Source: Alopecurus myosuroides (taxonomy: Eukaryota > Streptophyta > Magnoliopsida > Poales > Poaceae). Taken from it: DNA of 64,000 bases. The position numbers and the translations under genes are program-made. Under the pieces are notes generated by a model. It was not told where the DNA came from. It ran no database searches and saw nothing but the letters and a program-made list of their open reading frames with translations. Shown in pieces: positions 46,861 through 58,900 of this stretch (position 1 is its first letter; each line of letters opens with the position of its first letter). The stretch covers positions 502,217,919 to 502,281,918 of the forward strand of contig CM054058.1 in the NCBI GenBank assembly GCA_028641055.1, written 5' to 3'.

Positions 46861-49553
46861 TCTTGGTGTATCTATGTTGAAATAGGTACTTGGGTACCTA
46901 AAAATTATTTTTTCAAAAAATAAAGAGAGAACTACGAGGCACCTGTAGTTCAAATTTAGCCCGGTTTCAGCGGAATCGGCAAAAACTTGTCTTTTTCAAA
47001 AGAGGTGTATTTTGAGATATTGAGAGGTAGTAAATTTGTTATTTGTAGATCAAATATGACATAATATATTTAGAATTTTACTTTGTACAATTCTGTAACA
47101 TATTTTCGGTAGGTGCTTCACAAAAAAAAAACCATTTTTGACACCCCGAAAATGGAAAATGGTGTTTTTATTCAAAGAAAAATAAAACTTTCTTCGTGAA
47201 TATTGTTATTTGTTCCAATATGCATCTGTGTGTGGAATATGGTCACATTTAAACAAAGTATACCATGGATGTGGCCAAAACATCCGTCATTTGGCCCAAA
47301 AGCCATGAATCTTCGTAGGAGATAGCTCATTTATGTGAACATCTTTTCAACCCAATTGTCGTATTCCAAGTTTATTATTTTTGGTGTATACTAGGAAATA
47401 TATAATAACACCACGCGAAGATCTTGCATCGTTTCGATTTTTTTTGAATTTTCTGTAATTTTCAAAGCCGGTTTCGGAAAACCGTCAAAACGGGGGACAT
47501 GATCGTTCGTACCTAGGTGTTGAATCTTGATGAACTCTTGGTGTATCTATGTTGAAATAGGTACTTGGATACCTAGAAATGATTTTTTCAAAAAATAAAG
47601 AGAAAACTACAAGTCACTTGTAGTTCAAATTTGGCCCGGTTTCACCTGAATCGGCAGAAATTTGTCTTTTTCAAAGGAGGTGTATTTTGAGATATTTAGA
47701 GGTAGTAAGTTTGTTATTTGTAGATCGAAAATGACATAATATATTTAGAATTTTAATTTGTATATTTTTGAAACATATTTTGTGTATGTGCTTCACAAAA
47801 ATAGCCAGTTTCGACACTCCGGAAAGGGAAAATGGTATTTTTATTCAACGAAAAATAAAACTTTCTTCGTGAACATTGTTAGTTGTTCCAATATGCACCT
47901 TTGTGTGTAATATGGGCATATTTAAACAAACTATGCCATGGATGTGGCCAAAACATCCGTCATTTCACCCGAAAGCCATGAATCTTCGTACGAGATAGCT
48001 CATTTCTGTGAACACATTTTCCACCAAATTGTCGTATTTCAAGTTTATTATTTTTGGTGGATACTAGGGAATATATAACAACACCACGCGAAGATCTTGC
48101 ATCGTTTCGATTTTTTTTAATTTTCTGTAATTTTCAAAGCCAGTTTCGGAAAACCGTGAAAACGGGGGACATGACCGTTCGTACCTAGATGTTGAATATT
48201 GTGAAACTCTTGGTTTATCTATGTTGAAATAGGTACTTGGATACCTAGAAATGATTTTTTCAAAAAATAAAGAGAAAACTACAAGTCACCTGTAGTTCAA
48301 ATTTGACCCGGTTTCATCTGAATCGGCAGAAATTTGTCTTTTTCAAATGAGGTGTATTTTAAGCTATTGAGAGGTAGTAAGTTTGTTATTTGTAGATCAA
48401 ACATGACATAATATATTTAGAATTTTAATTTGTACATTTTTTAAACATATTTTGTGTATGTGCTTCACAAAAATAGCCAGTTTCGACACTCCGAAAAGGG
48501 AAAATGGTATTTTTATTCAACGAAAAATAAAACTTTCTTCGTGAACATTGTTAGTTGTTCCAATATGCACCTTTGTGTGTAATATGGGCACATTTAAACA
48601 AACTATGCCATGGATGTGGCCAAAACATCCGTCATTTCACCCGAAAGCAATGAATCTTCGTACGAGATAGCTCATTTCTGTGAACACATTTTCCACCAAA
48701 TTGTCGTATTCCAAGTTTATTATTTTTGGTGGATATTAGGGCATATATAACAACACCACGCGAAGATCTTGCATCGTTTCGATTTTTTTTGAATTTTCTG
48801 TAATTTTCAAAGCCGGTTTCGGAAAACCGTCAAAACGGGGGACATGACCGTTCGTACCTAGGTGTTGAATCTTGATGAACTCTTGGTGTATATATGTTGA
48901 AATAGGTACTTGGCTACCTAGAAATGATTTTTTCAAAAAATAAAGAGAAAACTACAAGTCACCTGTAGTTCAAATTTGGCCCGGTTTCAGCTGAATCGGC
49001 AGAAATTTGTCTTTTTCAAATGAGGTGTATTTTAAGCTATTGAGAGGTAGTAAGTTTGTTATTTGTAGATAAAAAATGACATAATATATTTAGAATTTTA
49101 ATTTGTACATTTTTGAAACATATTTTGTGTATGTGCTTCACAAAAATAGCCAATTTCGACACTCCGGAAAGGGAAAATGGTATTTTTATTCAACGAAAAA
49201 TAAAACTTTCTTCGTGAACATTGTTAGTTGTTCCAATATGCACCTTTGAGTGTAATATGGGCATATTTAAACAAACTATGCCATGGATGTGGCCAAAACA
49301 TCCGTCATTTCACCCGAAAGCCATGAATCTTCGTAGGAGATAGCTCATTTCTGTGAACACATTTTCCACCAAATTGTCGTATTCCAAGTTTATTATTTTT
49401 GGTGGATACTAGGGCATATATAACAACACCACGCGAAGATCTTGCATCGTTTCAATTTTTTTTGAATTTTCTGTAATTTTCAATGCCGGTTTCGGAAAAC
49501 CGTCAAAACGGGGGACATGACCGTTCGTACCTAAATGTTGAATATTGTGATAC
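46861..49553 (+). repeat. Four tandem units of about 673 bp
   Basis: Units begin with TCTTGGTGTA (or TTTA) at 46861, 47536, 48208 and 48881, with a fifth start at 49554 that stops almost at once. Units 2-4 are very similar and unit 1 is the most diverged. All contain GTTTCGGAAAACCGT and TGTTCCAATATGCA. No coding function is visible; minus-strand frames at 48736-48936 and 49409-49594 are the same chance frame in two units. Confidence 0.88.
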
Positions 49554-49762
49554 TCTTGGTGTATCGTGATATTTTCAATATTTACGATGGACAAAGTGTG
49601 ATGTACTTATTCATGGAAATTCAAAGGCACACAATACATTCCATCTTAAGGCCAACTACGAAATTAGTTCCAAATAAAAAAATTCTTTTTGGAAACTCAC
49701 CTTCGGTACAAATTTTGTGTTGTTTACTACTTAAAATAAATTATGCATATTTATTTGTACTA

Positions 49763-49855
49763 CTCCCTCCGATCCCATATAAGTGTCGGGGAGTAGTATT
49801 AATCATGTACGAGTTTTTAGCACAACTGCCGACACTTAATTCGGACCAGAGGGAG
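49763..49855. mobile_element. Stowaway MITE inside CACTA element
   Basis: A 93-bp palindromic element with CTCCCTCCGATCC at one end and GGACCAGAGGGAG at the other, flanked by TA on both sides. This is the terminal repeat and target preference of Stowaway (Tc1/mariner) MITEs in Triticeae. Confidence 0.85.
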
Positions 49856-50742
49856 TACCTTTAATTCTTTATAGTATTACAAAGCATGTGACAATTAAAA
49901 ATATATTTTAAATTGAAAATATTAATTATAGGTCTTGAAGTTTTTATATTTGACATAGACAAAACAAACTAGTTTTAGCGGATATAATATCACTGAAACT
50001 AGTTTAGTGTTACTACTAAACTATCTACCCTAGAGACGGTACAGTGAGGCTAATAAGTGCCAGGTCCCAGCTGCAGCCAGTGATCGATCAGGTGGGAAAG
50101 TGAGCGTTGTTGTCCGTAGGAAAAATTTCGGAACAGGCCCGCGAAGCCGCGACCTTATCCCGCCTTTGTTTTCCTGAAACCCAAAGTCGAAACTCGAAAC
50201 CCTATCTTTTCTCCCTGGCGCCGCCACCACCCCCTTTCGTAGATCTGAGCTCGACGACGCCCCCTCTCTTCTTCTCTACTACGCCACAGCCACCATGCTG
50301 CTTGCTCTCCACTGCCTCTCCTTCGTCATAAACCCCACCTCTTCCCGGCCACCGCCGACATGTCGTTCGTCCCGGGGAACTACAGCCTCGACGGGATTCT
50401 TCCCAATCCCCTTTCTTCTGGATCCCTTTCGTGGGAATTCATCGCGCCGGAGCGCCTCGTGTGGAGGCCGTCACCATCACCAGTCAGCTCCAGGCGTAGC
50501 GCGCGCCAGGGTACAAGCTCTCCTCTTACGACGAGCCACCCCTTCCCCCGCATCGACAACGCTGAAGACCGCCGCCTCCCTCGCCATCTCGCCTAAGCCT
50601 CATCGGAGAGAGAGGCGCCGCCGCCTATCATCCCATCGATCTGCGGCCGACGTGCCAGATCCGCCGTCCTGACCTCACCTTCCTGCTCTGCGACGATGGG
50701 CACCTCCGGTGCAAGGAGGGGATGCCTCCTCAGAGACAGAGG

Positions 50743-51683
50743 TGCTGCTGTACCATGCTACATGTATGTTATTGGTACTGTTGATCCCAGACATGAGTTT
50801 GAATGCTGTAGTAGTAGAACAACAACAGAGCTAGAGATGATGTGATATAATTAACGTATGTTTTGTTGTCAATTCTTGCTTATGTTGGTGTCTCATTCCT
50901 GTTCTAATTAAATGTGTAATCTGGAAATGAACATATTTATCTCCTTTTAGACTGCTATATTGTGCAAATTGCAGAACTGGAACAAAATTAGATGTTGAGA
51001 AATGCATATAGTTGATGTGTTGAATTTATGGTCCGCTTAGGATGCAATCTCGTCTATATTCTGTCTTACCTTGGATACATGAGCATATGCTAGTAGATTC
51101 GTGAAGTTGATTATGAAAGTTGTTTGTTATTTACAGGTCCTAACTTGAATGCTCTATTTAGGGTCAGTCAGGTATGACTGTTGGTTACTCCTACTCTGCA
51201 GCTACCAAGGACAAGGCTGTGCACTAGGCTTAATCCTATAATGGTATGGTTAATAATCACCTGGTTACTTCCAAAATTCCACCTGCTGTGGTTGTGTTTA
51301 TTATGGAGTGTTGTACTTTCTTATAAAACTGCATAGAAGCTCAGGGAACCATGTTATTTAGTGAAAGACATTATGGTGTTACTATTTGTATGACTGCCCA
51401 TTTCATCCTGAGAGTTATATTACATATGATCATTTGTGTTACTACTGTATGCATAAGACAAGGACTTATGCTATCCAATTTCTGAATTTATATGTTGAGA
51501 TGTGGCGCGTCTTGTGTTTACTTCTCCTAAAAAGCTATACAGAACCTTATCAAAGTAGCTGAAGATACTTGGCGGTGGCATTGGTGTCTATCGATTGAAA
51601 TCTGCAGCTGCGTAGTAGTAAATCATATGATTTGTGTATTACCATTGCAGTTTGCTTGCTGCTGTACCATGCTACATGTATGT
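50743..51683 (+). repeat. 27-bp direct repeat bounding 0.9 kb
   Basis: The same 27 bases (beginning TGCTGCTGTACCATG) occur at 50743-50769 and 51657-51683. They bracket a non-coding block within the captured-gene part of the CACTA element and probably mark a rearrangement or filler joint. Confidence 0.65.
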
Positions 51684-51698
51684 CCTTTTTTTTCACAG

Positions 51699-51776
51699 GC
51701 TTATGTGCAGAACCTCGAAACTAGCAGGGTCAGGCTCCAGCAGATTGAGCAAAACCTCCAGATAGCGTGGTCTCAG
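51699..51776 (+). pseudogene. Captured exon of a TGA-type bZIP transcription factor
   Basis: A 78-bp open block with an AG acceptor and a GT donor encodes AYVQNLETSRVRLQQIEQ plus eight residues. This matches the end of the basic region and the leucine-zipper start of plant TGA/PERIANTHIA-type bZIP proteins, where AYVQQLE.SR..L.QLEQ is conserved. It lies inside the CACTA element, with no neighbouring bZIP exons. It is a captured fragment, not a gene. Confidence 0.75.
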
Positions 51777-51868
51777 GTTGTTGCAGAAGCATTTCACTGG
51801 TCCATTTCAACATCATAGATAATCGTTTTGTAATAAAGCTTTCTTTGTTCTTTGACAGTTTGCCAATT

Positions 51869-52031
51869 TATGGTTAACGAGACCAAGGCTACTGTGAAGT
51901 TCCAGCTGAAAAAGGTGCTCTGCATGGGTGTTGCCGTTGGCCACATGGGTATGGACGAGAAGCAGGTCTTCCAGAATGTGCAGATGAGCGTGAATTTCGT
52001 GGTCTCTCAGTTCAAGAAGAATTGGCAACAC
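51869..52031 (+). pseudogene. Captured ribosomal protein L10a (uL1) exon
   Basis: The + strand encodes [19 protein letters not shown] and continues through [15 protein letters not shown] to FKKNWQH, which is clearly the C-terminal part of cytosolic ribosomal protein L10a. It ends at a GT donor. The frame is intact over 54 codons, but only this piece of the protein is present. Neighbouring CACTA sequence carries another L10a piece in the wrong order. Confidence 0.85.
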
Positions 52032-52261
52032 GTATGCTGTTTGTTCTCTGCACATACTCAATTCTTGAGATATTGGGCAACCTATTTCTTGTTGGGTTAT
52101 TTACCAAGTTACAAATTGAGGATGATTAACACTCTGACTAGGATTTTTGGCATGCTATTGTTCTTGTTCATAACCATTTCTGCTGCACTAGTACTAGACT
52201 GAAATTCAGTTTGACACTTTATTTGCCTGCTTGTGTTCTTACATTATATTATCAACTGCAG

Positions 52262-52325
52262 GAAAGTTCCCAACTCTGGTGTCTCATTCGGAGTCCCTGG
52301 AAGCCATGTTCTGCAATCGGATGCT
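52262..52325 (+). pseudogene. Second captured L10a piece, out of order
   Basis: After an AG acceptor the sequence encodes GKFPTLVSHSESLEA, which in ribosomal protein L10a lies just before the [10 protein letters not shown] segment. Here it lies after it. The two pieces were therefore shuffled or duplicated during capture. Confidence 0.75.
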
Positions 52326-53158
52326 GCGGAGCCAGATGTGCTGAGTCGCCATCTCTTCATTAAGAGTTCATTATGTTCTCCTTAGTCAGTCTTGTTTTTG
52401 CCATTGTGATGTATCAGTCTTGTTTTTGCCAGTGTGTTGTATCTGTAATGTAGTAGTAAGTGATATTTACTGTTTATGATGAAGTGCCATCTACTGTATG
52501 ATGAAATGAGATGATCTTGAATGGCAGTGATGTTGTATGTGTTTCTGTCACGTGTTGTTTGCTGTGTATATGTTGATTTAATAACTGCTCAATATCTAGA
52601 AATGTTTCTACTCCAAAAGTTGGCCCATCTATTGGACTATTAAAAGGCCATGGCCCAAAATTTACTAGGCTGAGAATGTAACGGCCCAAACAAACAAAAA
52701 CCAGAACTAATATCGTGATAAGAAAAAAGGCCTGGGATAGAAAAAGGCTCACAAAGATTCGGCTCGGTCCATTTAGGCAAAAAAAATAAGGCAGGAAAAA
52801 ATCGCAAAAAGGCTTAATTGTTGGGCCTGGCCCATATTGAGGTGCAGCTATGGAATGGGCTGAATCTCTTCCATGACCTACTCAGTTGGTCATAATTTTG
52901 CCACGTAGGATTGGCCACGTAGGATCTGACATGGCTATGGCAGGATATCACATGACCAAATCAGTTGGTCATAGGGTTATGACCCCTCTGATTGAGTCAT
53001 AGAGTCTATGACAATTCCATTCAATTAGTCATTGACGATCAAATAAGACGCTCGGTATGTGACTTTCCATTTTTGGTAAAAAAGGGGTCATGAATCAACC
53101 TACGTGACCTTCTAGTGACAAAAATTGAGGGTCACGTATCAACATATTTCTTGTAGTG

Positions 53159-54485
53159 CGCGATCGTTGCTGAGATTCAGGGCGCTCTCCAATGTCGCCT
53201 GGAGGGATTCCCCCAAACTTACCTCGGCTTGCCCCTGTCAGCGGAGAAGCTCAAGCTGGACGCGTTCGCCCCCCTCATTGCCAAGGTGGACAAATACCTG
53301 TCCGGCTGGCGTGCTCTCCTTCTGTCCGCCGGCGGGCGGCTGGTGCTCCTTAACGCTGTGCTCGACGCCCTCCCCACGTACGCGATGGGAGCTATCGCTA
53401 TCCCGCGTGGTGTTCTGGAGGCCCTGGACTCGCTCCGCCGTGCTTTCTTCTGGGCGGCAGGGGATCGCGCTTCCGGCGCTCGCTGCCTTGTTGCGTGGGC
53501 GCGGGTGTGCCGACCGAAGAAGGAGGGGGGGCTCGGAGTACGCGCTCTCTCTGATCAAAACTCCTGTCTGCAGACCAAGCTTCTGCATCGGCTACACACT
53601 GCTGTCGACGAGGCGTGGCCTAGATGGGTGTGGTCCTCCCTGGACGGCGCGGCCATCGATTCCGTCGGCAGCTCCGCCGCAATGTGCGGGGCTCACTGGA
53701 ATGGGCTTCTCAAGCTACTCCCCCTGTACCGATCCATCTCCACCGTCGAGATCGGCGACGGCGTGCGCACGGCTTTCTGGCTTGACAGCTGGCTGGCGGA
53801 GGGCGCCCTCTGCAACGCCGTCCCCGAGCTTTTCTCCCATGTCACCGCCCCCGCGGCCACGGTGTGCCAGGTGATGCGCGACGGGGTGAGCGCCCACCTC
53901 GTCCCCCGTCTCTCTCCCGTGGCGACGCGGCAACTGCTCGCCCTCCAATCACGTATCTCTCGGGTGGCGATCTCCTCCCGCCCTGATGCGCGCTCTCTGC
54001 CGCTCTGTGGAACGCCCAGCGGTCGCCTGAGGACGACTGCCCTCTACAGCCTCACCACGCATGGTGGCGTGCGCTGCAACTTCGCCGACTTCGTCTGGGG
54101 CAGCCGTGCCCCCTCCAAGGTGCAGTTTTTCGCCTGGCTACTGGTGCAAGGGAGGTTCCAGTGTCGTTCTAACCTGCTGCGCAAGAAGATCCTGGACGTG
54201 GAGGCCAGCGGCTGCGCCATATGCCATGTTGCTCTGGAAACTCCTGAACATGTGGTCTACGACTGTCCGTTCGCGCAACTGTTCTGGCGCGCGCTCGGTG
54301 CCCCGCTGCTGTCAACTTCAAGTGCGGCGAGGCTGCCTCCTGCCCCCTCCCCGCGATCGTCCCCGCTAGGACGCGTCATCTCTCCGGCAACTCTGCTTCT
54401 GGCACCTTTGGAAGCACCGAAACGGAGTGGTGTTCCGCGGTCTCGTCCCCTCCCTCACGCTTGCCCGCAAGAACTGCAAAGATGA
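53159..54485 (+). pseudogene. LINE ORF2, C-terminal part (post-RT and zf-RVT)
   Basis: It continues directly from the frame broken by the CACTA element: YLGLPLS, WRALLLSAGGRLVL, RRAFFWAAG and KKEGGLGVRAL, then the zf-RVT domain APSKVQFFAWLL...CAICH...ETPEHVVYDCPFA...FW. A final frameshift near 54330 carries over to the end of the element at about 54580. Confidence 0.85.
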
Positions 54486-54712
54486 CGCAGTCCTGTGGCG
54501 GCCAAGACTCCCCGCTGATCACCGCTCAGATGTTGATATCTGGATCGCCCTTCTCTCTGCTCCTCCCCCCCCTGTAAATCTTCTGATATATGGTGTACAA
54601 AAAAAAACTGTGGCGCAGGACTTCACCTGTGCCTCATGCTATAAAATCGAAAATTCAGGTGAGAGCCTTGCGCTCTCTCCGGTGACTTCTCGAAAAAAAA
54701 TATTTAAATAGA

Positions 54713-55902
54713 AATCCTTGATTTGACATGACTTTTGCTAATTCTTTAACAATTCGACATGTTCTTTAGAAATAAATCACATCAAAATTTGAAAAATCAG
54801 GGATTTCATACGATGGAGGAGTGAGTGTTCTAGGTCTTCTATCGAAGTGCTGAAAAATTCGACATTACCTTTACTAAAAAGTTAACAGTTGGTGCAAAAT
54901 TCAAGAAATGACCACATATCATAATGTGCACAAAGCACAACTCAGCAATATACTGAACATTGAGCAAGAGTGGAAATTTGGAATTATTCAATCAATTTTG
55001 AATAATATAAATTAATCAAGAATATATAAGATAAAAATGTCCAAAAATGGGAATTCAATATTTAAAGTCACATTGTGATATCTTTACACTTAAATTGGAC
55101 AACTACAAGTCATAAATGAATATAGTATAATATTACAAAGAATTGTTACAAAATAAAATAAGGCCGGTGCTCAGCGTCCTCCGGAGGATATGCGACACGT
55201 GTCCAATTGTGTCGCCCAATCCCACGTTTGCCACTCTGAAGCAAAAAAAATCGGTTTATTGAAATAAAAAGAATTCACTATTGTACCAATTTTTCAAACC
55301 CCCTCCCTCAAATCTCACTTTTGCTCCTACGAAGCAAAAAAAAAGGTTTGATTAACAAGACCCTCTAAGGTATGGTTAGTCTAAGACACGGAACAAGATA
55401 GTTTTATGTTGGAAAAATACTACTCCCTCCGATCCATATTAATAGGTGATGAAGTGGATGTATCTAGACATGTTTTATTGCTAGATACATCCACTTTAGC
55501 ACCTATTAATATTGATCGGAGGGAGTATTATTATGGGGTTGCCAATCCGTTAAAATATGTCCACCTTTTCTAGGTTGGTATGTATCATCGACTCATAAAG
55601 GTTAAGTAAGCTGTCTATCCGTCTCTTTCTGTCTGACATCGTCGACTTCATTAAAAAATTGTTCTATTGCAGCAAAAGTTTCGTCCACACAAAAAGACAA
55701 AAAAAACTCGCCAAAAATAGCAAAATAGCCAACACGAAGAAAAATTGCAGCAAGAAAATGTACTATTTTAGCAAAAGAATGACTTCGCCGGAGATCTCGC
55801 CAGAAACATTGTCGCATAACTCACAACATAAGAAATCTGATATGTTGCACAATCATAAAATGATCGTACCAACAAAATCTACCAAAAATCTCCCAAAATC
55901 TC
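54713..55902. other. AT-rich intergenic spacer with one MITE
   Basis: No gene seen. The first 50 bases (TTGACATGACTTTTGCTAAT...) resemble 43027-43075 on the other side of the LINE. A Stowaway MITE lies at 55423-55525. Confidence 0.5.
55423..55525. mobile_element. Stowaway MITE
   Basis: A 103-bp near-perfect hairpin starting CTCCCTCCGATC and ending GATCGGAGGGAG, flanked by TA. The internal arms GTGGATGTATCTAG and CTAGATACATCCAC also pair. Confidence 0.9.
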
Positions 55903-58900
55903 TGTAGCGTTCCCACATTTAAATAATGTAAGGACACCTGTGTTATTGTGCTAGTCCCTGGATAAATTGCTATCACCACAGTACAAAATGAAATACCATG
56001 CAAATGTATCAAATTCTATTATATCGCATGATCCAGTCTTTACAAAATAGTATTATAACTTGCATAGTCTTAAAAGACTAGCAGAAAACAAAGTAATACA
56101 GCGGAAAACATAGTACAACATTGAGCCCATCTTCTTCACGTGGCACAGGCAAAACATGTTGGCGATAGTCTCGAGATTCTAAACGAAATCCTCACCCGTC
56201 TTCAGAATCATCTGCGGGATGGATTATGCAGTCACAACGGAGTCAATACAATTTAATGTATTGGCAAGTAACACTATGGAGGTTATAAATGGCAAGACTA
56301 ATACTACATGCTTATCTGGCTGAGTGAAGTTTTGGCTAAGTTTGCATAAAGCTAGATTTCTCCTATCTCTTTTGTAAAACAAAATTTTCTTTCAAAAGGG
56401 TGGAAACATTGGATTAAGACCCAAGCACCACAATATTGTTCACTTGGTCAAGTTTTACTTATTGAAATTAGTGATGAGATTCATCTGTGATTCCTTGTCC
56501 AGCTGCTCATAGTTGTCCATGACCGGGGACACGGCTAAGATCTTAGTTTGTTGACTCTACAGAGTTTGTGCACTTTCACCTTTAGACTCAAATCAGCCCA
56601 AACATCCCATACACTCTGAGTGCATTAAGGAAAGGAGAAGATTGAGACGAGATCTTTCTGAAGAAATTCCACCACCGTTTGGCTTACCAGTTCCACCTAT
56701 AATTATGCTACATCTGCTTGTAAGCCTAGTGAGTTCATTCAACTTAGTTGATCAAGACAGAGCCCATATGACTAAAGGTTGCACGGGAACTACTAAACTT
56801 AGAAGGACATAGTAATCTCTTTGTTCCTGGGTGGCCATCCTCAACTGACAACCTCAAGTGGAATAACCCTTAGACAAACGCCCTGAGGCAACACTCAACA
56901 TAAACCAATCACATCCAAAATACACCCAGGTGTTTCATTCAATGTTATACTTAGAATTTTTTTCCCCACCATCTAGTAAAACAATTTGTAACATTGCATA
57001 GCAATCTACCAAGTTCTAAGGCTATCAAAATAACAAGGTAAAATGAATGACTATACACTACTAGGATAATAGCATAGCATAATATAACTTAGTAAAATTT
57101 CCTATCATGCATACTACTCAAAAATCAACTAATGCATATAGAAAATAATGGGTATTTGATGGTGTGTTACTTGCCTTGTTGAAGTTGGTGACGAAATAAC
57201 AGTGTCTTCACAAAAAGATCGTTGCTCTCCGTACAATCTATTCATTGAAAACACAATAACAAGCATACTATCAAACAAACATGAAAGAGAAGAAAACATA
57301 CAAAGCAACAATCATGGAAAAAGGAATTTAAACAAGTTGGCTAGGACAAGGTCAAGGTTTGAGTTCAATACTTGTTAAAGAAATTCCAAGGGTTTACTTT
57401 GGATGGACTAGGTTGAGTTTGATGTGATCTAACTTTTACTATAATCATACTTGTCGAGGAAGTTCCAAGAGTTCACTAAGGGTAATCTACTATTTCAACT
57501 AAAGTAACACATAACAATGTGTAACACTTGGTTCTTTTCATCAAAACATTTGAGTGATCTAAGTTAGTCCTTCCATTTTGGTTTAGGGTAGGTCTAGGTT
57601 CAACTAACTTCATAAAAATGGAGATAACAAGTTAAAGTCTTGGGATTTTCCATTTGGGTCAATGGTTGGACAAACCAACTTGTTAATCTTCAACTTGTAT
57701 GGATTGCTCCAAGTCTTCACATGCTTGTCTTCTTGAAGATCATCTCCATGCTCCTATTGTATTCTTGTTCATTGGATGGATTCTTCTCTTGGTCTTGATA
57801 GATTCTTCATGGTCTTCTCACTAGTTGGTCCAAGGTGGGATGGGCACAACTACTACTAAGTCAATTTGAAAAGAAAGAAAATAAGAAGAAAGATAGAAAG
57901 AGAGAGGGAGATGTTTTTCTTATGGATTTCTTCACACTTGTACTTCCTTGAGTTGCTTCTAATTGGGCAGTCGAAGTATTTTCTTCAAAAATTCTTCATT
58001 GATCTTTCTTGTAGCTCTTCATGTTTCCACCAAGTTGAATATGGAGTTCTTTCTTGTGGTTGAGTCTTCACTTCCATTTTGTAATCTTGATGGATTCTTG
58101 AAGCAAGAATAGGGGAATGCAGAAGTAGATAGAAAACTAAGGTTCACTACTTGGTACTATATGTGATTGACACATTCTAAGGACTTGGTTTTTGGATTCA
58201 AATAGCCATAACATCAAAGAATAGATGATGGAAACAATTTCTAAGGCATGGTGAAAATGGATGTATCACTATGTCGGGTTTTTGGTCAAAACACATGGTC
58301 ATGGTACAAGGGTGTCCAAAATAGTTGGGCAAATATGTCTTTGGTTCAAGGTTACTAAATGGAACAAATTTGCAAAAGGAACTATATTGAAATTATTTAT
58401 AGAATTAAATCTATGTCAAAATTACTCAATTATACCACTTAATTGCAAATTCAAATTTAACTTGTTCAGAAATTATTTTGGGACAGAGGGTGTGAAAGTA
58501 CACATCCTAAGGTTTCCAAATATATTTTATTTGCAATTTTTGGATTTTTAGAATTTGAATTATACCAAAATTCATCAAACAAGTATATTTGATTTTGAAC
58601 AATTTTTAAATGGGCAAAATTAAATTCTGCTAGTGCCAAAAGTTTCTACATATTGTGCTGATTTCAAAAAGTCCAAGTTTGATAAATTTGGGATTATGGA
58701 TCAAAAGATATGATAGATCTAATATGCCAGGGCTTTTCTGCAAAACTACCATTCTATTTTTATTCGGAATAAAATTCAGAGACATCTGGGCTCAGATTTG
58801 GTTATTTGCCGCGCGGTGCGACGGACAGGAACTGGGCCTGGGCCGGCTACATGCTGCATTGGGCGAAGGATAAAAACTTAACGCGCGCTAACTGGGCGTA

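Larger units (their letters stand above)
45615..53158 (+). mobile_element. Non-autonomous CACTA transposon with captured gene pieces
   Basis: It starts CACTACAAGAAA and ends TTTCTTGTAGTG; the terminal inverted repeats match over about 31 bases with one mismatch. CGC at 45612-45614 and 53159-53161 is the 3-bp target duplication typical of CACTA elements. Joining the flanks restores the LINE reverse transcriptase reading frame. The 7544-bp body has subterminal GGTCAT/ATGACC words, a 31-bp array, tRNA-like segments, a 673-bp tandem array, a Stowaway MITE and host exon fragments. No transposase frame is visible. Confidence 0.95.
43135..54698 (+). mobile_element. 5'-truncated L1-type LINE, split by a CACTA transposon
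   Basis: AATATTTAAATAGA occurs at 43121-43134 and 54699-54712, a 14-bp target duplication, with an A run before the right copy. Without the CACTA insert the LINE is about 4.0 kb. It lacks most of ORF1 but carries endonuclease, reverse transcriptase and a zf-RVT domain. A C run lies at about 43312-43327. At least two frameshifts inactivate it. Confidence 0.9.

Noticed and set aside
46861..49553. CRISPR-like array
   Set aside because: Units are about 673 bp without short repeats and unique spacers; this is a plant transposon array.
48736..49594. Two similar minus-strand frames of 61-66 codons
   Set aside because: The same chance frame repeated because of the 673-bp array.
57866..58551. Short frames in the LARD-like LTR
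   Set aside because: AT-rich repeat sequence with no domain and no counterpart expected in the other LTR beyond the window.
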